Source: Saccoglossus kowalevskii
Taxonomy: Eukaryota; Hemichordata; Enteropneusta; Harrimaniidae
Assembly: GCF_000003605.2 (NCBI RefSeq)
Contig: NW_003112484.1
Location: 196,209 to 227,460, forward strand
DNA: 31,252 nucleotides
Reading direction: 5' to 3'
The notes beneath the pieces were generated by a model. It had not been told where the DNA came from and made no database searches. It saw only the letters and a program-made list of their open reading frames with translations. Position numbers and translations under genes: made by a program. Position 1 is the first letter of the stretch. Each line of letters begins with the position of its first letter. Positions 9,431-21,865 of this stretch are shown here, in pieces.

Positions 9431-12240
9431 GGAAATAAGCTGAGTGACATATGCGTTGAATTAAAAACAAAACAATTGCAAAAACTACGTAGTAGCATTA
9501 TGTTTAATTTAAGCATAATTTATTCAAAGTAAACAAGCACAGTAAGCGGGCTTTGATAATGCGCAACTGAACAAAATGGCATTTATTTATAATAATTTTG
9601 AATAAGGTATTAAATGACAACTTGGAATTAGAATTAGAGATGTTCAAAAAACAAGGTGATGAGGATCCTTTTAAAATTGTTTTTGTTGCCTTTTTTTCCC
9701 CTCTATTTTTATGCTATTTTTGCTGAAACCAGAAAAAATTGGGTGTGATTGGCCCTGTTTCAAACTAAAACACACGCTGACCAGAAACAAAACATTTAAT
9801 TTGTTTGGCCTTATAATCACCTGAAAAAATAACATGATTATTATTACTATTATTATTATTAGATACTAGTAGATGAATCTATTGATGCAGTGTTTACCAT
9901 TATTGATTAATAACACTAAAGTTGGTGAATTAAATTAGAATTAATGGACTCGTTGAAATTTGAAAAAAAAAAAAAAAATATTTAAAGATAAAATATACAA
10001 TTTAAAATGTTGATAAGTAACACGAGAACTATGTCTCTCTGATAAACACTTTATGTTATGTATATGCATGTCTATGCGAGTAAATACGATAATGAAGACA
10101 AACATAAAAATCCTTGGATATAAAATCCCTTATGTATACAATTATTTAAAAAAAAAATTCATCAAATGTTACGAAAGAGTTAAATATTAAACTGAAATGT
10201 ATATTTATTTATTCCCATCATACAGTTACCGATGTTAATTTATCACGTTATGAAGGTCAAATGTGACATTTTAACGGCTGTCGGTTTCTTTAAGGCATTT
10301 AACTACTCGTAGCTCATAGCCAGGCAGCATTGTCTTACAAAAAAAAACGTGACATAAGTGTGGTTTGTAGTCCAAAGAGGTTTCCAGGTAAAACCTGCAA
10401 GCCGTGATGGTATGGACGCTCAGACCCTAATGTACACTCGTCAGTGTTCTTGTTACATTGGTATGGTTGCGTTAGTATTATTATGCGTTAGTATCATTGA
10501 GTATACTCGTGTTTGTTGTTAGTACAATGAATCATGCGTCGGTCTATTTATATTTCATCACATGTGAAAAACATGTTATTTTGTTGGCATACGTTATGTT
10601 TCGCATCCACTCTCATTTAAATTTGATCCTATTGAAACCAATCTATTGTATCCAATGTGTCCATTGTGTGTTAATTTAATTCACGGCTATACCACCATCA
10701 ATCCTTCTAATGTACAACCTTGTATAAGCTTTACACCAACAATTGATTCATCCCCAAGTCAACCAATTGAGAAATAAAATATTCACTATGGCTAACAACA
10801 TTTTGGTAATCCACCCCCCCCCCCATACAAAAGACAAAAAAATAAAAACAGAATCCCCAATCTATGTGTGTCAAAAACCCCACCCCAAACTTGCCCACCC
10901 ACAAGAAAAAATAACAATCTCCTGCTCCGCTTGGAGAGAGAGACATCGACTGTGAATGGGATAAACAGTTTACGTATTTAGCTTGTTTTGTTCACGAGCG
11001 TACTAGATTTACATATCCATTGGCTCCGTGCCAACTCTACTTCTACACCTGTAAACAGATCTAACAAGTTGGTGCTACGTACCATCCTTTTCAACTGACA
11101 CAATACTAAGATCACAGGAGATTTCCCTATAATACGTAGGGCACGTTTTTCCTTTGCTCAAGTTACGCTACACTGTTTTCTTGTTTGTTTTTTTGGAAGC
11201 GTGGGAGCTGTTCACAACAGACGAACTTGAAAGGTAATAATCATCCCCATTGTTTTGGACCCATTAGAAATCTATAAAATAATCTTAATTAATTAATTAA
11301 AAGCTAAAACAGTATTATTGGGAATTTCAAATTATTCCCCAAAATAATAAAATTAATAGTTAGTGTCAAGACTAATTTAAAAAGAAAATATGTGTGATGA
11401 TAGTATCTGTTTAATACATGAATTTATATGCTTTTATTAGGCAAGGGAACACAAATTCTCAAACCCACTTTTAATAATAATAATAAAAAAATAATAAATA
11501 CATAATTACGCTGAATTGAAATAAAGCGAATCAATTAAAGCTGAGATGTAATAAAAAAACAAAATAAAATATAATAAAAATTGAAAAATCACAGTGGCTG
11601 AATGTTTTTACTGTAAAATACTTCATTTTAGTTGGAATTAATTTGGGAGTTTTTTTTTTACTGACTTTTGCTTTGTTGACTGTAAAATACAGAAAAAAAT
11701 GTTTTCACCGAATTATCCCTTCAACAAAAATATTTTTATTACGTTACTTTTTTTTTTTTTTAACTATAAGTTTGATGATTTTTTTTTTCTTGGCAAAATT
11801 AGTCAGCAGTAAGTCGGAAATTTATGTTTTTCCAAAAAAATTATAAATTATTAATATAAAAGACATAATGAATGACTCCTAAATTTAATTTTCAACTACC
11901 GGTATAATTTTTGATCACAGTTTTTGTGGAAAAAAAATAAAATAAAAAAAAAATTAAATTTTGTGAATGATGATGAAACTGACTTTGGTTGAATGGTTAC
12001 GAAAAAATATTCATTCAAAATTGACCAATTTCTCACAAAATTTTTTGTTCTATTCAAGAAAAAAAAAAAAAAATTCTGTTGCTGTTAAGTAAAAATATTT
12101 CAAACAAACATCATGATATGTAACAATTGCTTTGCTTGTTATTCAAGAAAAAAAACAATACAAGCTGGTACCTGTTTACTACTGAGGCATAAACAGATTA
12201 TATCAAGTAAGCCTGAAAACAATGGCGTAATTACCGCATA
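9431..12240. other. Non-coding A+T-rich stretch
   Basis: Contains ATT trinucleotide tracts (about 9838-9860 and 11470-11500), poly-A/T runs, a C-run at about 10812-10824 and the decayed MITE at 11608. A short TGCGTTAGTATYAT doublet occurs near 10467-10497. No exon is recognised on either strand. Confidence 0.5.
11608..11750. mobile_element. Decayed copy of the TACTGTRGAATAC MITE family
   Basis: TTACTGTAAAATACTTCATTT followed by TAGTTGGAATTAATTT matches the terminal 30 or so bases of the element at 8908. The interior is diverged and T-rich, with a CTGTAAAATACAG motif at about 11678. The right end cannot be placed with confidence. Confidence 0.45.
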
Positions 12241-14820
12241 TGTTGGGATGACGCACTGAGAGAGTTATCCCATGGGGCCGGGGTAGCAACCGTTGCTAGG
12301 GTCAGAAATCTAACAGGAATTTTCTTTGGCCTTATTTAGAGAATGGCGAACATTGTTACACTATAGTATGGTTTCATGGGACTCAAAATTTATGGTCATT
12401 TTTTAAATCATTTGCGGTTGACATTAAATATAAAATAAATAAATAATTAATAGCGATGAGGATAATTAATTCAAAATAAAGTTTGTCAAAAAGGTGTAAT
12501 AATTATATATATAATTAAAAAATATATGAAAAAGAAATGAAACGAAATTCAGCCATAAGCATCGCTTCATATCCAATGAGAGGAAAAAAGACAAGCTGCA
12601 ATAAAATACTAAAACTGCTGAAACTCGTTGATTTACGAGAACAGTTTGTGAAATCCCCAGCACATCAGCAGGTGAACCCTTGATAAAACACCGACAAAGT
12701 GCCGCAATCCAATTCATCCAGTTCGCAAACTGCTTTTTTATGTTAATATTTAACGCTCTGGAATGAAGAGCCATAAAGAGGTCATCCACCTTCCCACTCC
12801 GCCTTATCTTACACCACAATCACATGATCAACACAGCAAACAGGTCAAATTTACATAACAGTACACACATTCAACTTCACGCTCAGGAGCCAATCAGAAG
12901 AAAGGTATTTTAATTAGTTGTTCTCAGCTGTTGACCTTTCTGCTTGTAATGTTTACTGCTATCGTTTAGTGCATTTATCAGTTGGTGTTTACTATACCAA
13001 AGTACGGGCCACTACCTGTACATAGCTTACACAACGCCTACATTTTTTTTTTTCGTCAACGGCTATATTTTCGTTGATTTCCTGTTACACTGTTCTAGGA
13101 ATATTCCTACCCGGTACACGTGGTAAACAACCTCCCATGTAAGGTTTTAACTTCTTTGTACTATCATTAAAATGAATCTTTTGCAGTCAAAATATAAATT
13201 CAGAATCTGCATGTAAATATTATTAACAATTTATTAAAATAAATTACTATAATAAAAGTAGTTCATCTATACTGTTGAGTTGCCATGACAACAATAAATT
13301 GTGCAAATATTTTAAAACATACATTTTTGTAGGAATGTTTTTATTACATATATTGTTAAAAATTTTTAAATTATAACTATATAATAAGCTAGAATATTAC
13401 TTCATTGACATGGTTCATTGACCTCTTAAGCTTGGATAAAAAAATACAGAAAAAAACATGTGTGAAATTAACATCACACAGGAGATGACTTTTTTTTTCG
13501 GGGGGGGGGGTGTTACAGGGAAAATTTCAGAAAAAAAAAAAGTTATATTTAAAAAACAACTATTTTTTTTCACAGCAAAATTCTCCTGAAAACTAAAACA
13601 AACATTTTAATAATTTGCAGTTTTCTATTCATCTCCCCCACCCCGGAGTTTATATTGGTCAAACCCTTAGAACATAAAACTGTACATGACTTGACATCAT
13701 AAGACAGGCGCCATGGTTGTAAGTAATACGTTCATCACCATGGTAACAATGTTAATGCCAACAGTCAGCTAGCCAGATTGAATCACAGTAATAGAAATTT
13801 GAAAACAAGGTCAATATCCTGGAGCACATGTAGATTTCCACTTACTATAAACAACATAAATAAAATTATTTACTAGCTAGCTAGCTAGTCACAAACCAAC
13901 AACACACAACCTCACAAATATTATAAAACCAGTAAATATTAAAAAAAAAAAAAACATTCTTTGTAATAATACTATTTATACATTTCAGTCCACATTAAAT
14001 ATAATTTTACATGCTTAGTTTGTAAATCAGTCTCATTTTTTTTTTTTATAATGCAATGATGTTTTTAATATTGGTTTATGGGTAGCACAGTAGGGGGTGT
14101 TCATATATTGTCAAATTCATTACCATTTCAAAATCAAATACCATTAAAATTTCAGAGGAATAAAGCCATCACTAAAATTATGTTGCTGCACTTCCCTTGA
14201 AAAAAAATAATAAAAAACATTTTTAATTTCAGCCTACATTACCATGGTTACATAAGAAAGGGCCATCCTCAGAATGGGTTTTGACAGAAACCATTATTCT
14301 GAGGGGGAGGCAGGGTATGAGCACCAAATAGTGTATTCTCACTTCATTTTAACTATGCCTGAATTGTTCAGAATTTTTTTTTTTTTAAATAAAATTTGGG
14401 CAATTATTTGGGGGCTTTAAGAAAAAGTTGAAGCATCTGAATGTTTTTAATTCATGAACTTTCATCATATGAATTTTGACTACTGGTAATTTGCATTTCA
14501 AAATGGCTACCAGATTAGTGCTCAACGCTGTATATATGCGACAGTGTCCATTGAAACTAGTGTGAGCATTCCTACTTTTTATTTACTTTTGATCTTTTGA
14601 TTTTGAGTATTTTGCACAACAAAATATCACAAATTTGTAGTGCATTTTGCACCTTACCTAGACAAAAAATATGTATGCCGATTTAATAAATATACAATAA
14701 CTAAATGCTGTTATTCTCATCAAAATATTTGTTCAATTAGTGAATATATTATCGTGTTCATGTCTGTTTTTTGTATTCCATTAAGCCCACATAACTTAAG
14801 TCTTTGGAGATGAGGTATCA
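12241..14820. other. Non-coding stretch with scattered motifs
   Basis: Around 12640-12830 the base composition is less A+T-biased, and a consensus CCAAT box (GAGCCAATCAG) lies at about 12890-12900. A symmetric AGCAAC/GTTGCT pair sits near 12287. An RFX X-box match is at 13279-13292. A CTAG tetranucleotide run occurs at about 13874-13890 and a G-run at 13501-13510. No coding exon is supported. Confidence 0.45.
13279..13292 (+). promoter_or_regulatory. RFX X-box match
   Basis: GTTGCCATGACAAC matches the X-box pattern GTHNYYATRRNAAC at every position. X-boxes bind RFX factors, which control ciliary genes in animals. Near-matches with one changed base occur at about 13733 (ATCACCATGGTAAC) and 14235-14250 (minus strand). 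No adjacent promoter is evident. Confidence 0.45.
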
Positions 14821-14837
14821 GCCCCAGTTGTAGCTAA

Positions 14838-14862
14838 TTATGTAATAATTACATTGACGTAA
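14838..14862 (+). promoter_or_regulatory. bZIP-type motif pair
   Basis: TTATGTAA at 14838-14845 fits the PAR-bZIP/NFIL3 consensus TTAYGTAA. TGACGTAA at 14855-14862 is a CRE-like site. They lie ten bases apart and about 45 bases before the candidate first exon at 14906. Motif occurrence only; function is inferred. Confidence 0.35.
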
Positions 14863-14905
14863 AATCAGATGAGAACATGCTACGGTGACATAAATGGGTT
14901 TAAAT

Positions 14906-14945
14906 ATGGCGGAAGCGACATCGGCGATCATTTGCAAAGAATGTT
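14906..14945 (+). CDS. Candidate plus-strand first coding exon (13 codons plus one base)
   Basis: ATGGCGGAAGCGACATCGG opens a frame M-A-E-A-T-S-A-I-I-C-K-E-C that runs into TGTT/GTAAGT, a strong splice donor at 14946. The ATG has A at -3 and G at +4. An in-frame upstream ATG at 14894, directly preceded by TAA, could add four residues. The CpG-containing bases stand out from their A+T-rich surroundings, and ATATGGCGG resembles a YY1 site at a transcription start. No downstream exon was identified and I recognise no family. It could be a nested gene, an unrelated neighbour or chance. Confidence 0.25.
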
Positions 14946-14951
14946 GTAAGT

Positions 14952-16020
14952 GTATTGGCATCCTAACCTCAATTTGGATGCTATAGCCAATTGTATTTGT
15001 AGTTTATCTTATTTCAAAGTAGACAGGCTCATAAATGCGTATCAAATTTAACAGCAGTTTGTATTGTGACTTGTATTCGTTGTTCAACTCGAAATATTTC
15101 CATTGGTTCTGACAGACAGGCTAAAACAAGATTAGCTCCATGTTCCAACAAGTTTATATTATTAGGACTTTTCAGATGACCCACAATTGTTAATCATTTG
15201 AATGAAAATATACACATAAGACGAAAATATGCGGTCAACCAAAACATTGCCTTATCAGCGAGCCAGCACCATTGTAAGCATTATCCAGTGGCTGCTATAG
15301 TCATGCTCCTTGTAAGAATTGCTGGTGTGCGTGAACTCAAGACTATAAACTTACACCGACAACGTAACTTTTTCCAGTAAGAGGTAATAGTAAGCATGGT
15401 AAAAGTATGTACATTTCTGTTGTGGTGGGCTTTTAAAACCACTTTTCACTGCATGGAGTAAACATGTTACTTTGAACTGAACACTAATAATTCATCTGCT
15501 TGTGTTGTCAACCAAGCCGTAGAATGAGAACTCTACATCTGGATAGCCACACAAACGAAATGCGTAGTTTTGGGACGTAAACAATTCACATTAGAGTAGT
15601 GAAGCAGGTCAGAAACAGTAAGAGTTCGGGTAAGAGTCAAGTGGGTTGTCGCGCCAGATCTCAAATGATTAAACCGAGTTATAACTCCATAACTGTTTTT
15701 ATTGGCAGTACATATGAGGGGGTATTAAAAGTGTGATGATGTGGAAAAAGTTTGTGCGTTCCCCCCAAAAAAGTTAACCCAGCGATGTTTCATATCCACA
15801 TTTCGATTGCTACCCCGCAAAAAAACACAAATATTTTCATGTATTTTTCTATAGTTTCTTCGTTTTATTTTGGACCAATAATAATAGGCATATTTTCATT
15901 TGCTAAAGATCTTTTGTAAATTTGGAAAGCTCGCAAAAACAATTAATTCACAGTGTTTATTATGGCTTCCAGAAAATGAATACAAGAAATAATAATTCCA
16001 ATGTTTTTTTCTTTTAAAAA
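14952..16020. other. Non-coding stretch
   Basis: An open frame of 60 codons at 15198-15380 has no recognisable motif. The segment around 15530-15670 is slightly richer in G+C. Nothing else is supported. Confidence 0.4.
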
Positions 16021-16200
16021 CACTGGCGTACATGACCAAAACCATGATCAGTGACAACAAATTACTTGACAAAATCAGTGAACTGCATGACTAAATTGGG
16101 GAATGACAACACTGGATTACATGAACAGATCAAGGAATGACGACACTTGCGTAGAAGACCAAATTGGGAAATGACGGCACTGACGTACATAACCAAACTG
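16021..16200. repeat. Degenerate minisatellite, unit about 34 bp
   Basis: CACTGGNNTACATGACC-like starts recur at 16021, 16110, 16144 and 16178, with 34 bp between the last three. The shared tail is CAAATTGGGAAATGACGG. The copies are diverged, so the array is old. Confidence 0.7.
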
Positions 16201-17750
16201 CATAAAAACAATCAAATAGGATATTGCACTCCACCTGTTGCATTACAGCCTTCAACATTGTATAATTTTACAAATAAATCTTACAGGGTTAACCAACGCT
16301 TTAATGAAACAATTTAAGCACACAGTACATCAAACCACCCGATGTTGATACCTACTCTTGTAATCTCAAACATGAGGTACGCGTCAAAGCGTGCGATAAA
16401 AATCGACCAATCACTGCCACGATAATGTAGCATTAAAAATTGTAACAATTATTAGATAATTACAAATTTTCACTTCACTGATTTCAAGATTATAATCTTA
16501 TTACTCTTCTAACTGCAATCCACTTCGGAGAAAATATGCCTGTGAGGGCGGTATAGCATAACATTTACGATTAAAATTCAAAATCAAAAAGATCTGATTA
16601 AATCAACATTTTAAAAATGCTAAAAAAAAAAAGACAATACATCTTTTAAAAACCTTCAGCCATGAAAACAGTTTTTGCAAATTGCTATCACCATTGTAAC
16701 ATCAGGAGAAGAGGGGTCTATGTATATTTTAAAGTAAACAACTATTTTTAAAATAAACCAAAAAATATCTAAAATGTTTTTTAAAATGCCAAAAAAAAAT
16801 TCAAATAAATTACAATGCACACAAAATAATCAATAAAACAATCTGTATTCAGAAATGTTATCAAGAATGTGTGTATTCACAACTGTTGATAGTGGCTGGA
16901 CTAAAGAAACATATCCTCGCTACAAAAGAAATGCGAGGGATATTCTCATGCCTGTAATGTCCTTGACTCTATGACCTGGTTAAGTGATGTAGCTGAAAAC
17001 ATCTAAGCTATTACATAAATATTTGTGCTATATATTACAAAACAAAACATTGGATAAAACTATCGTCTAATATTTCTGTCAATGAGGGAGCTCTACATAC
17101 CCCGATCGAAAAAAAAAGAGAAAAAAAACATCTCCGTTGTCGAAAGCGGGCGCCAGTACGGTATCTATACTAGTAAGACCCTTAACAATACCCTGGCCTA
17201 GTTGTCGTAATTCATTCACTACTGTCTTCATTTATAGTTTATGAGAAGTTGATTATCTACAGTATGTTAGTTCCAAAACAATCACATTTTCCCAATTATA
17301 CACATTTTAAATGAAAAAAAAAGTAAAAAGAAAATCATAAAAACCTAAAACATTATAAATTTTCCACATTTCACTTAGTTTATATTTGATTTTACAGAAA
17401 ATCATAAAATGTTTTATATTGAGCACAAAATTAAAAAATTGTTACACCTCAGTTTTTTAAACACCTCAAATCACCATGGGTACCAAAGCATATGCCACGA
17501 GGGACATTACCTCAAAATCCCAATTACTGTAAATATTACAAATTTTGGTTCAATTTCAAGTTCAAGCCTTGTTAGAACTTGAAATATTAAATAGTCAATG
17601 TTCACACTATTCACCTAACTTTCTTGTGTATTGCAACTTTTCACCCAAATAACATTATTACTGAACGAATTTACACATTTCTGACCAGTTTGACTCTTGA
17701 GCCGAAAATCAAGGTCTAAGACATACATGTTTCAACTGAAATAAAAAAGC
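16201..17750. other. Non-coding A+T-rich stretch
   Basis: Poly-A tracts and an imperfect inverted repeat around 16436-16475 (AAAATTGTAA / TTACAAATTTT) are the only structures seen. No exon recognised. Confidence 0.4.
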
Positions 17751-17985
17751 ATTTGATTGATCAGATGTAGTCACATGACTAAATGAGAATATTTTGATTG
17801 GTCAGATGTAGTCAGATGACTAAATGGCTCAATGGGAACATTTTGATTGGTCAGATGTAGTCACATGACTAAATGGCTCAATGAGAACATTTTGATCGGT
17901 CAGATGTAGTCACATGACTAAATGGCTCAATGAGAACATTTTGATTGGTCAGATGTAGTCACATGACCAGTTGGCCCAATCTCAT
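17751..17985. repeat. Minisatellite of five units (49 bp) with CCAAT and E-box motifs
   Basis: TCAGATGTAG recurs at 17761, 17802, 17851, 17900 and 17949; the last three intervals are exactly 49 bp and the first is 41. Most units carry TGATTGG (reverse CCAAT box), nine bases, then GTCACATGAC, an extended E-box (17770-17779, 17860-17869, 17909-17918, 17958-17967; the second copy reads GTCAGATGAC). Between units is CTAAATGGCTCAATGAGAAC. The final unit is diverged. Confidence 0.9.
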
Positions 17986-19688
17986 AAACAGTAGAAGACA
18001 GTGGAAACTTCTTATGAATGCAAGCATGTACACTAGCTTATCTTATTTCAGGCTGGTCACGTTTCTATTTCTGTAAGACGTGCTTGCATGTCCAAAGTTC
18101 TTGTCTATTTCTATTTATACATCAAAATAACCTTCTCATTTTTTGCGCAGACAAATCCTGTTACATTATGTAATTATGTAACCAGGTGCAAATAACAATC
18201 AACCTAAGGGGTCGTAATTGTGGAATGTTAATATTAAATAACATGTATCATTTCACAATGTATTGACCTCTAGCAGAGTATAAAGCTGCTCATAAGATAC
18301 TTATAACATTTCCCCTGATTGGCAGATAAGCTGCTCCTTGTTGATTTTACTAATCTCCTTGCCAATCAGTAAGAATTTTACAAAATGTTCAAATTCCCCA
18401 ATAAAAATGGCAATATGGTGTAACCTTGAACCCCCCCCCCCCCATTCTTCTCACATTGCAGAATATTATAGGAAACCCATAGCAGCTGTAGTATATTGAT
18501 TGATTCTCAATTTATTCGGGAAAAACAAAATTTAAGAAAGGTGTGGAAATGCAACATCATAAAAAACTACTACATGAAGTGAAAACTCTTTCACAGCAGA
18601 CTGATTGTTTTTTTTTTTTATTTTCAAACTTGGGGGAAATGAGAGGGACACCACTTAATTTCACAAATGGCTTTCAAACTTGTCTTTGCAATCAATCAAG
18701 CATTTTTCATAGAACATTTTCAGGGCAGCAAAGAGACAAAACCAAAACATTGACGATGTCATTTATTATGAATGAGTTACCAACAAAACAAATTTATTTA
18801 GATTTGGTGAATTTAAACATGTTATTGAATTTGTTGAGAATGCAATCCGGGATTTGTGGTCATTTATTGGAGATCGCTATCAGAGGGCTGGGGAAAAAAG
18901 TCAAGACCATTTGTGTTTTCTCAGTGAACTTGTCTGTCAACATGTTTTATCTAAGCTGAGGTCCAAGTGCATGTTACGTAACCACCATGTTGACATGCTG
19001 GAGGGCAAACTAAAATAAAAGAAATGGCCCTGAAACCAGAAGCAAATAGCTTATTTCTCAACAAAAAAAAAAGATCTTCCCCTCATTTGGTTGCAACAAC
19101 ACTTGTCTTCAAGGTCCTCTTTTATTCGAACACCCCCTAGCAATAAGAGGAGGTAACAGACGCGAAATTAGCATATGTATGTGTGGCTAGGTTCAGATAC
19201 AGTAATTTGACCTGTCCTTCACTCCCTTCAAGCTAGGCAGCCAAATAGGCATGAAAGGTTACGTAACTATGCAAATCTGAAGGACATTTGCACCAACTGA
19301 GAGATTTTAATATTACTTTCAAGGCCATACAGGTAGTACGTGATAGTGTTGCCACCTAAAAAGAATTTCAGTTATGTTATTCGAAAATAGAAATTGAAAA
19401 CAATTTTGATTAGGGGGGACAGTTGAATTTTATCTTATCCATTCATGAAATTTTGTTATTTTCTCCAGAGTTTAGGTACCTGGATTCTTGTAAATGTTTT
19501 TGTATTATTACAATTATTATTATTTTAGGTTATTTTTGTCCAGAAACCAAATTAGAAATCTATTTTCTAGATGCACACAATCATTTATAATTGATAGCAG
19601 GGTTCTATGCTGAGGATGACAATAAAAGTGAGGTCATTATTGTTAAAAGTTGTTTACTGAGACCATAGGCAATAACACATAAACTACG
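17986..19688. other. Non-coding stretch
   Basis: A C-run lies at about 18430-18443. The longest open frame (18543-18959, 138 codons, plus) begins in low-complexity sequence and shows no domain, donor or acceptor arrangement that I trust, so it is not called as a gene. Confidence 0.4.
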
Positions 19689-19895
19689 GAGAGGGGGAGG
19701 GGCATATTATGATATCTGGGAAGGACATCATAACTCAGGGAGGAGGGACATCATGATATTAGAAATGGCCATAGAAGGCTTCCTTATCTTAGAGGAGGGG
19801 GCATCATGATATCTGGAAAGGCCATGGGAGGCTTCCATATCTTAGAGGGGGGCATTATGATATTTGGAAAGGCCATGGGAGGCTTCCATATCTTT
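19689..19895. repeat. G-rich minisatellite, unit about 51-53 bp, left block
   Basis: GGGGCATCATGATATCTGG-type starts put GATAT at 19711, 19755, 19808 and 19859. The unit continues AAAGGCCATGGGAGGCTTCC and ATATCTTAGAG. The last two units are nearly identical. The same unit resumes at 20203 after about 300 bp of different sequence. Confidence 0.85.
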
Positions 19896-20202
19896 GATAG
19901 AAAATGTTAAGTTTGTGAACTGAAATAAATCATTATGAAGGGATGAAAACATTATAAACGATATGACAAAACATATTTGTAACTGTTTTAATATACAATA
20001 ACATTCAATTAAAAGTGAAAAACCTAAACCAGCTGCTTCAGAAAATACACATATTTTGCAAAAATTCAAGCATCTTGTTTGGGTTTTACTGCTATTGTTA
20101 TTTTTATTTTTTTTTCACAATATTTTACTTGTTGTATTTTTTATCTAAACTTTATGTAGGGGGTATGATAGCAATAAAGGTTCACTTTTTTTCTATTCAA
20201 CT

Positions 20203-20347
20203 CAGGGAGGGGAGGGGGAGGGGGAGGGACATATCATGATTAGTACTAGAGGCAGCCATGAGAGTCTATCATAAATCAGGGAGGACAGGGGCATCACGAT
20301 ACTAGGAAAGCCATGAAAGTCCATTGTATCTCAGCAAGGGGGGCATC
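20203..20347. repeat. G-rich minisatellite, right block
   Basis: CATATCATGATTAGTACTAG then GCAGCCATGAGAGTCTATC, followed by GGGGCATCACGATACTAGG then AAAGCCATGAAAGTCCATTG, are diverged units of the array at 19689-19895. The block opens with the G-tract at 20205-20228. Confidence 0.75.
20205..20228 (+). other. G-quadruplex-capable tract
   Basis: Five runs of three to five G separated by single A bases (20205-20207, 20209-20212, 20214-20218, 20220-20224, 20226-20228). This meets the strict four-run, short-loop rule. Confidence 0.8.
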
Positions 20348-21865
20348 TTTTTTCAAAGTTTTTGGAAGCATGTTATTTTCATTACAAGATCACAATCATG
20401 TGCTTTTTTCATTTCTTGAATATTAGTAAATATGATAATTGAGAACGGAAAGCAAGAAATAATGAAAATTTGTCATACAACTAATTTATCTTCAGATTGT
20501 TAGTAAAATCTCAATTTACTAATGACATAAAGCAAAGACAATATTCAAGCTTGCGAATAACCCAACTTCTAACTATAGAGGGCGCCATGACAGAAAATAT
20601 CTTCTGTTGAGATTTTGAGAAAGATTTTCTGTACTTGAGAGAGAGAGAGAGCTGCAGCAGAATTTCATGTCCTTGGAATACAGAACTGGAAATGTGGTGC
20701 CCTAGTTCACAGGAATGACTTGGCCGCTGAAACGACCACCTGCTTCAGTTACCATTCATTTGCTTGGAGTTCTTAGACAAAAGCAGACAAGCACATGTAT
20801 TTGTCATGAAAAAGCCCAGACCCAGCCATCAACTTGGAAAAAGCAGACACCTGCTTAACAGACAGAGTACATACAAACTAATGTCATAGATGACAAAAAC
20901 TAGGGCAAATGTAAATTACACCGTCTTGTATTACTCTCTACTGCACTAATTGTTTATTTTACATACCACATTTTCTGTACCGGTACATGTCATGTCGCAA
21001 ACAATTTTTCCTTCCTTCAATGCATCATTTTTTAAATAAGTTCTTATACCTGTTGTTAAATTCCATGTAAATTAGTAAATAAACACAATAAATAGATGAA
21101 TGATGGAATAAATAAAAGAATTGAATAAATTAAAAAGAGATAGAATTTTATTTTATTGTTCTTCAGCATCATACATGCTCTTCCATTTTGTGTCGGGCCT
21201 CCCCAGCAAAATCAGGGACAGGTACATCATCTGCTACATCATATTTCGACCGCCATGCATTATTGGACAATGTCATTTATTGGCCCTAAAAATGTGAGAT
21301 ATTGCAACATCTCTGAGTTTCAATCAATCAAGAAGAGAGACTAATCTTACAGAATTTAACAGCACTCTTGCTAATACAGCAACCACCGCTGGTGATGCAA
21401 ACACAAATCCCAAAGCTAATCTCATTCACAAGACAGAAAAAAAACGAAAAAAAAAAATCCATCTGTATACATTTTGCAGATTTTTTTGTATTTTATGTAT
21501 TGCAAATTCATTTTTAATAATTTTGTATTAATTTTGTCATGATGACATTTTTAAAAAAAATAAATAAAAAAAACCTAATAATTCAGATATATTCTATGGA
21601 AGGTGACAGATGTTGACTTTGGTAACCAAAGGTTAAACAACCAATCTAATATGCCTGTATTGATAATTTCAGAATATATAAAAAAAAAAGCAAGAAAAGA
21701 GTAAAAACACGTGCTTCCAGGGCATGACAGAAATATGATTCTGTTTTCATAAATGTGAAAGTTGACAGACAAAGATAGATATCGGCAGATGGAGGAAGAT
21801 GATTTAGCGAATTAGATGACAGCAGAGGTACTTGAGAGTCCAGTGAGTAACAAAGTGGAAGCGAT
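20348..21865. other. Non-coding stretch
   Basis: Contains the CTCF-like motif at 20572-20586 and a GA dinucleotide run at about 20637-20650. No exon is recognised. Confidence 0.4.
20572..20586 (+). promoter_or_regulatory. CTCF-like core motif
   Basis: TAGAGGGCGCC matches the CTCF core YAGRKGGCRSY fully; the preceding four bases do not match CCAS. Similar cores occur at 29893-29907 and 29956-29970. CTCF is present in bilaterians, but such GGGCGC motifs can also come from repeats. Confidence 0.35.

Noticed and set aside
10743..10955. Open frames on both strands over a C-run
   Set aside because: They are translations of homopolymer and low-complexity sequence.
12466..12819. Minus-strand open frame of 117 codons
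   Set aside because: The first 60 residues look protein-like in composition, but I recognise no family, and the C-terminal half is low-complexity hydrophobic translation of A/T-rich DNA.
18543..18959. Plus-strand open frame of 138 codons, the longest outside the receptor
   Set aside because: It includes a translated poly-T run and no recognisable motif; long frames of this sort occur by chance.
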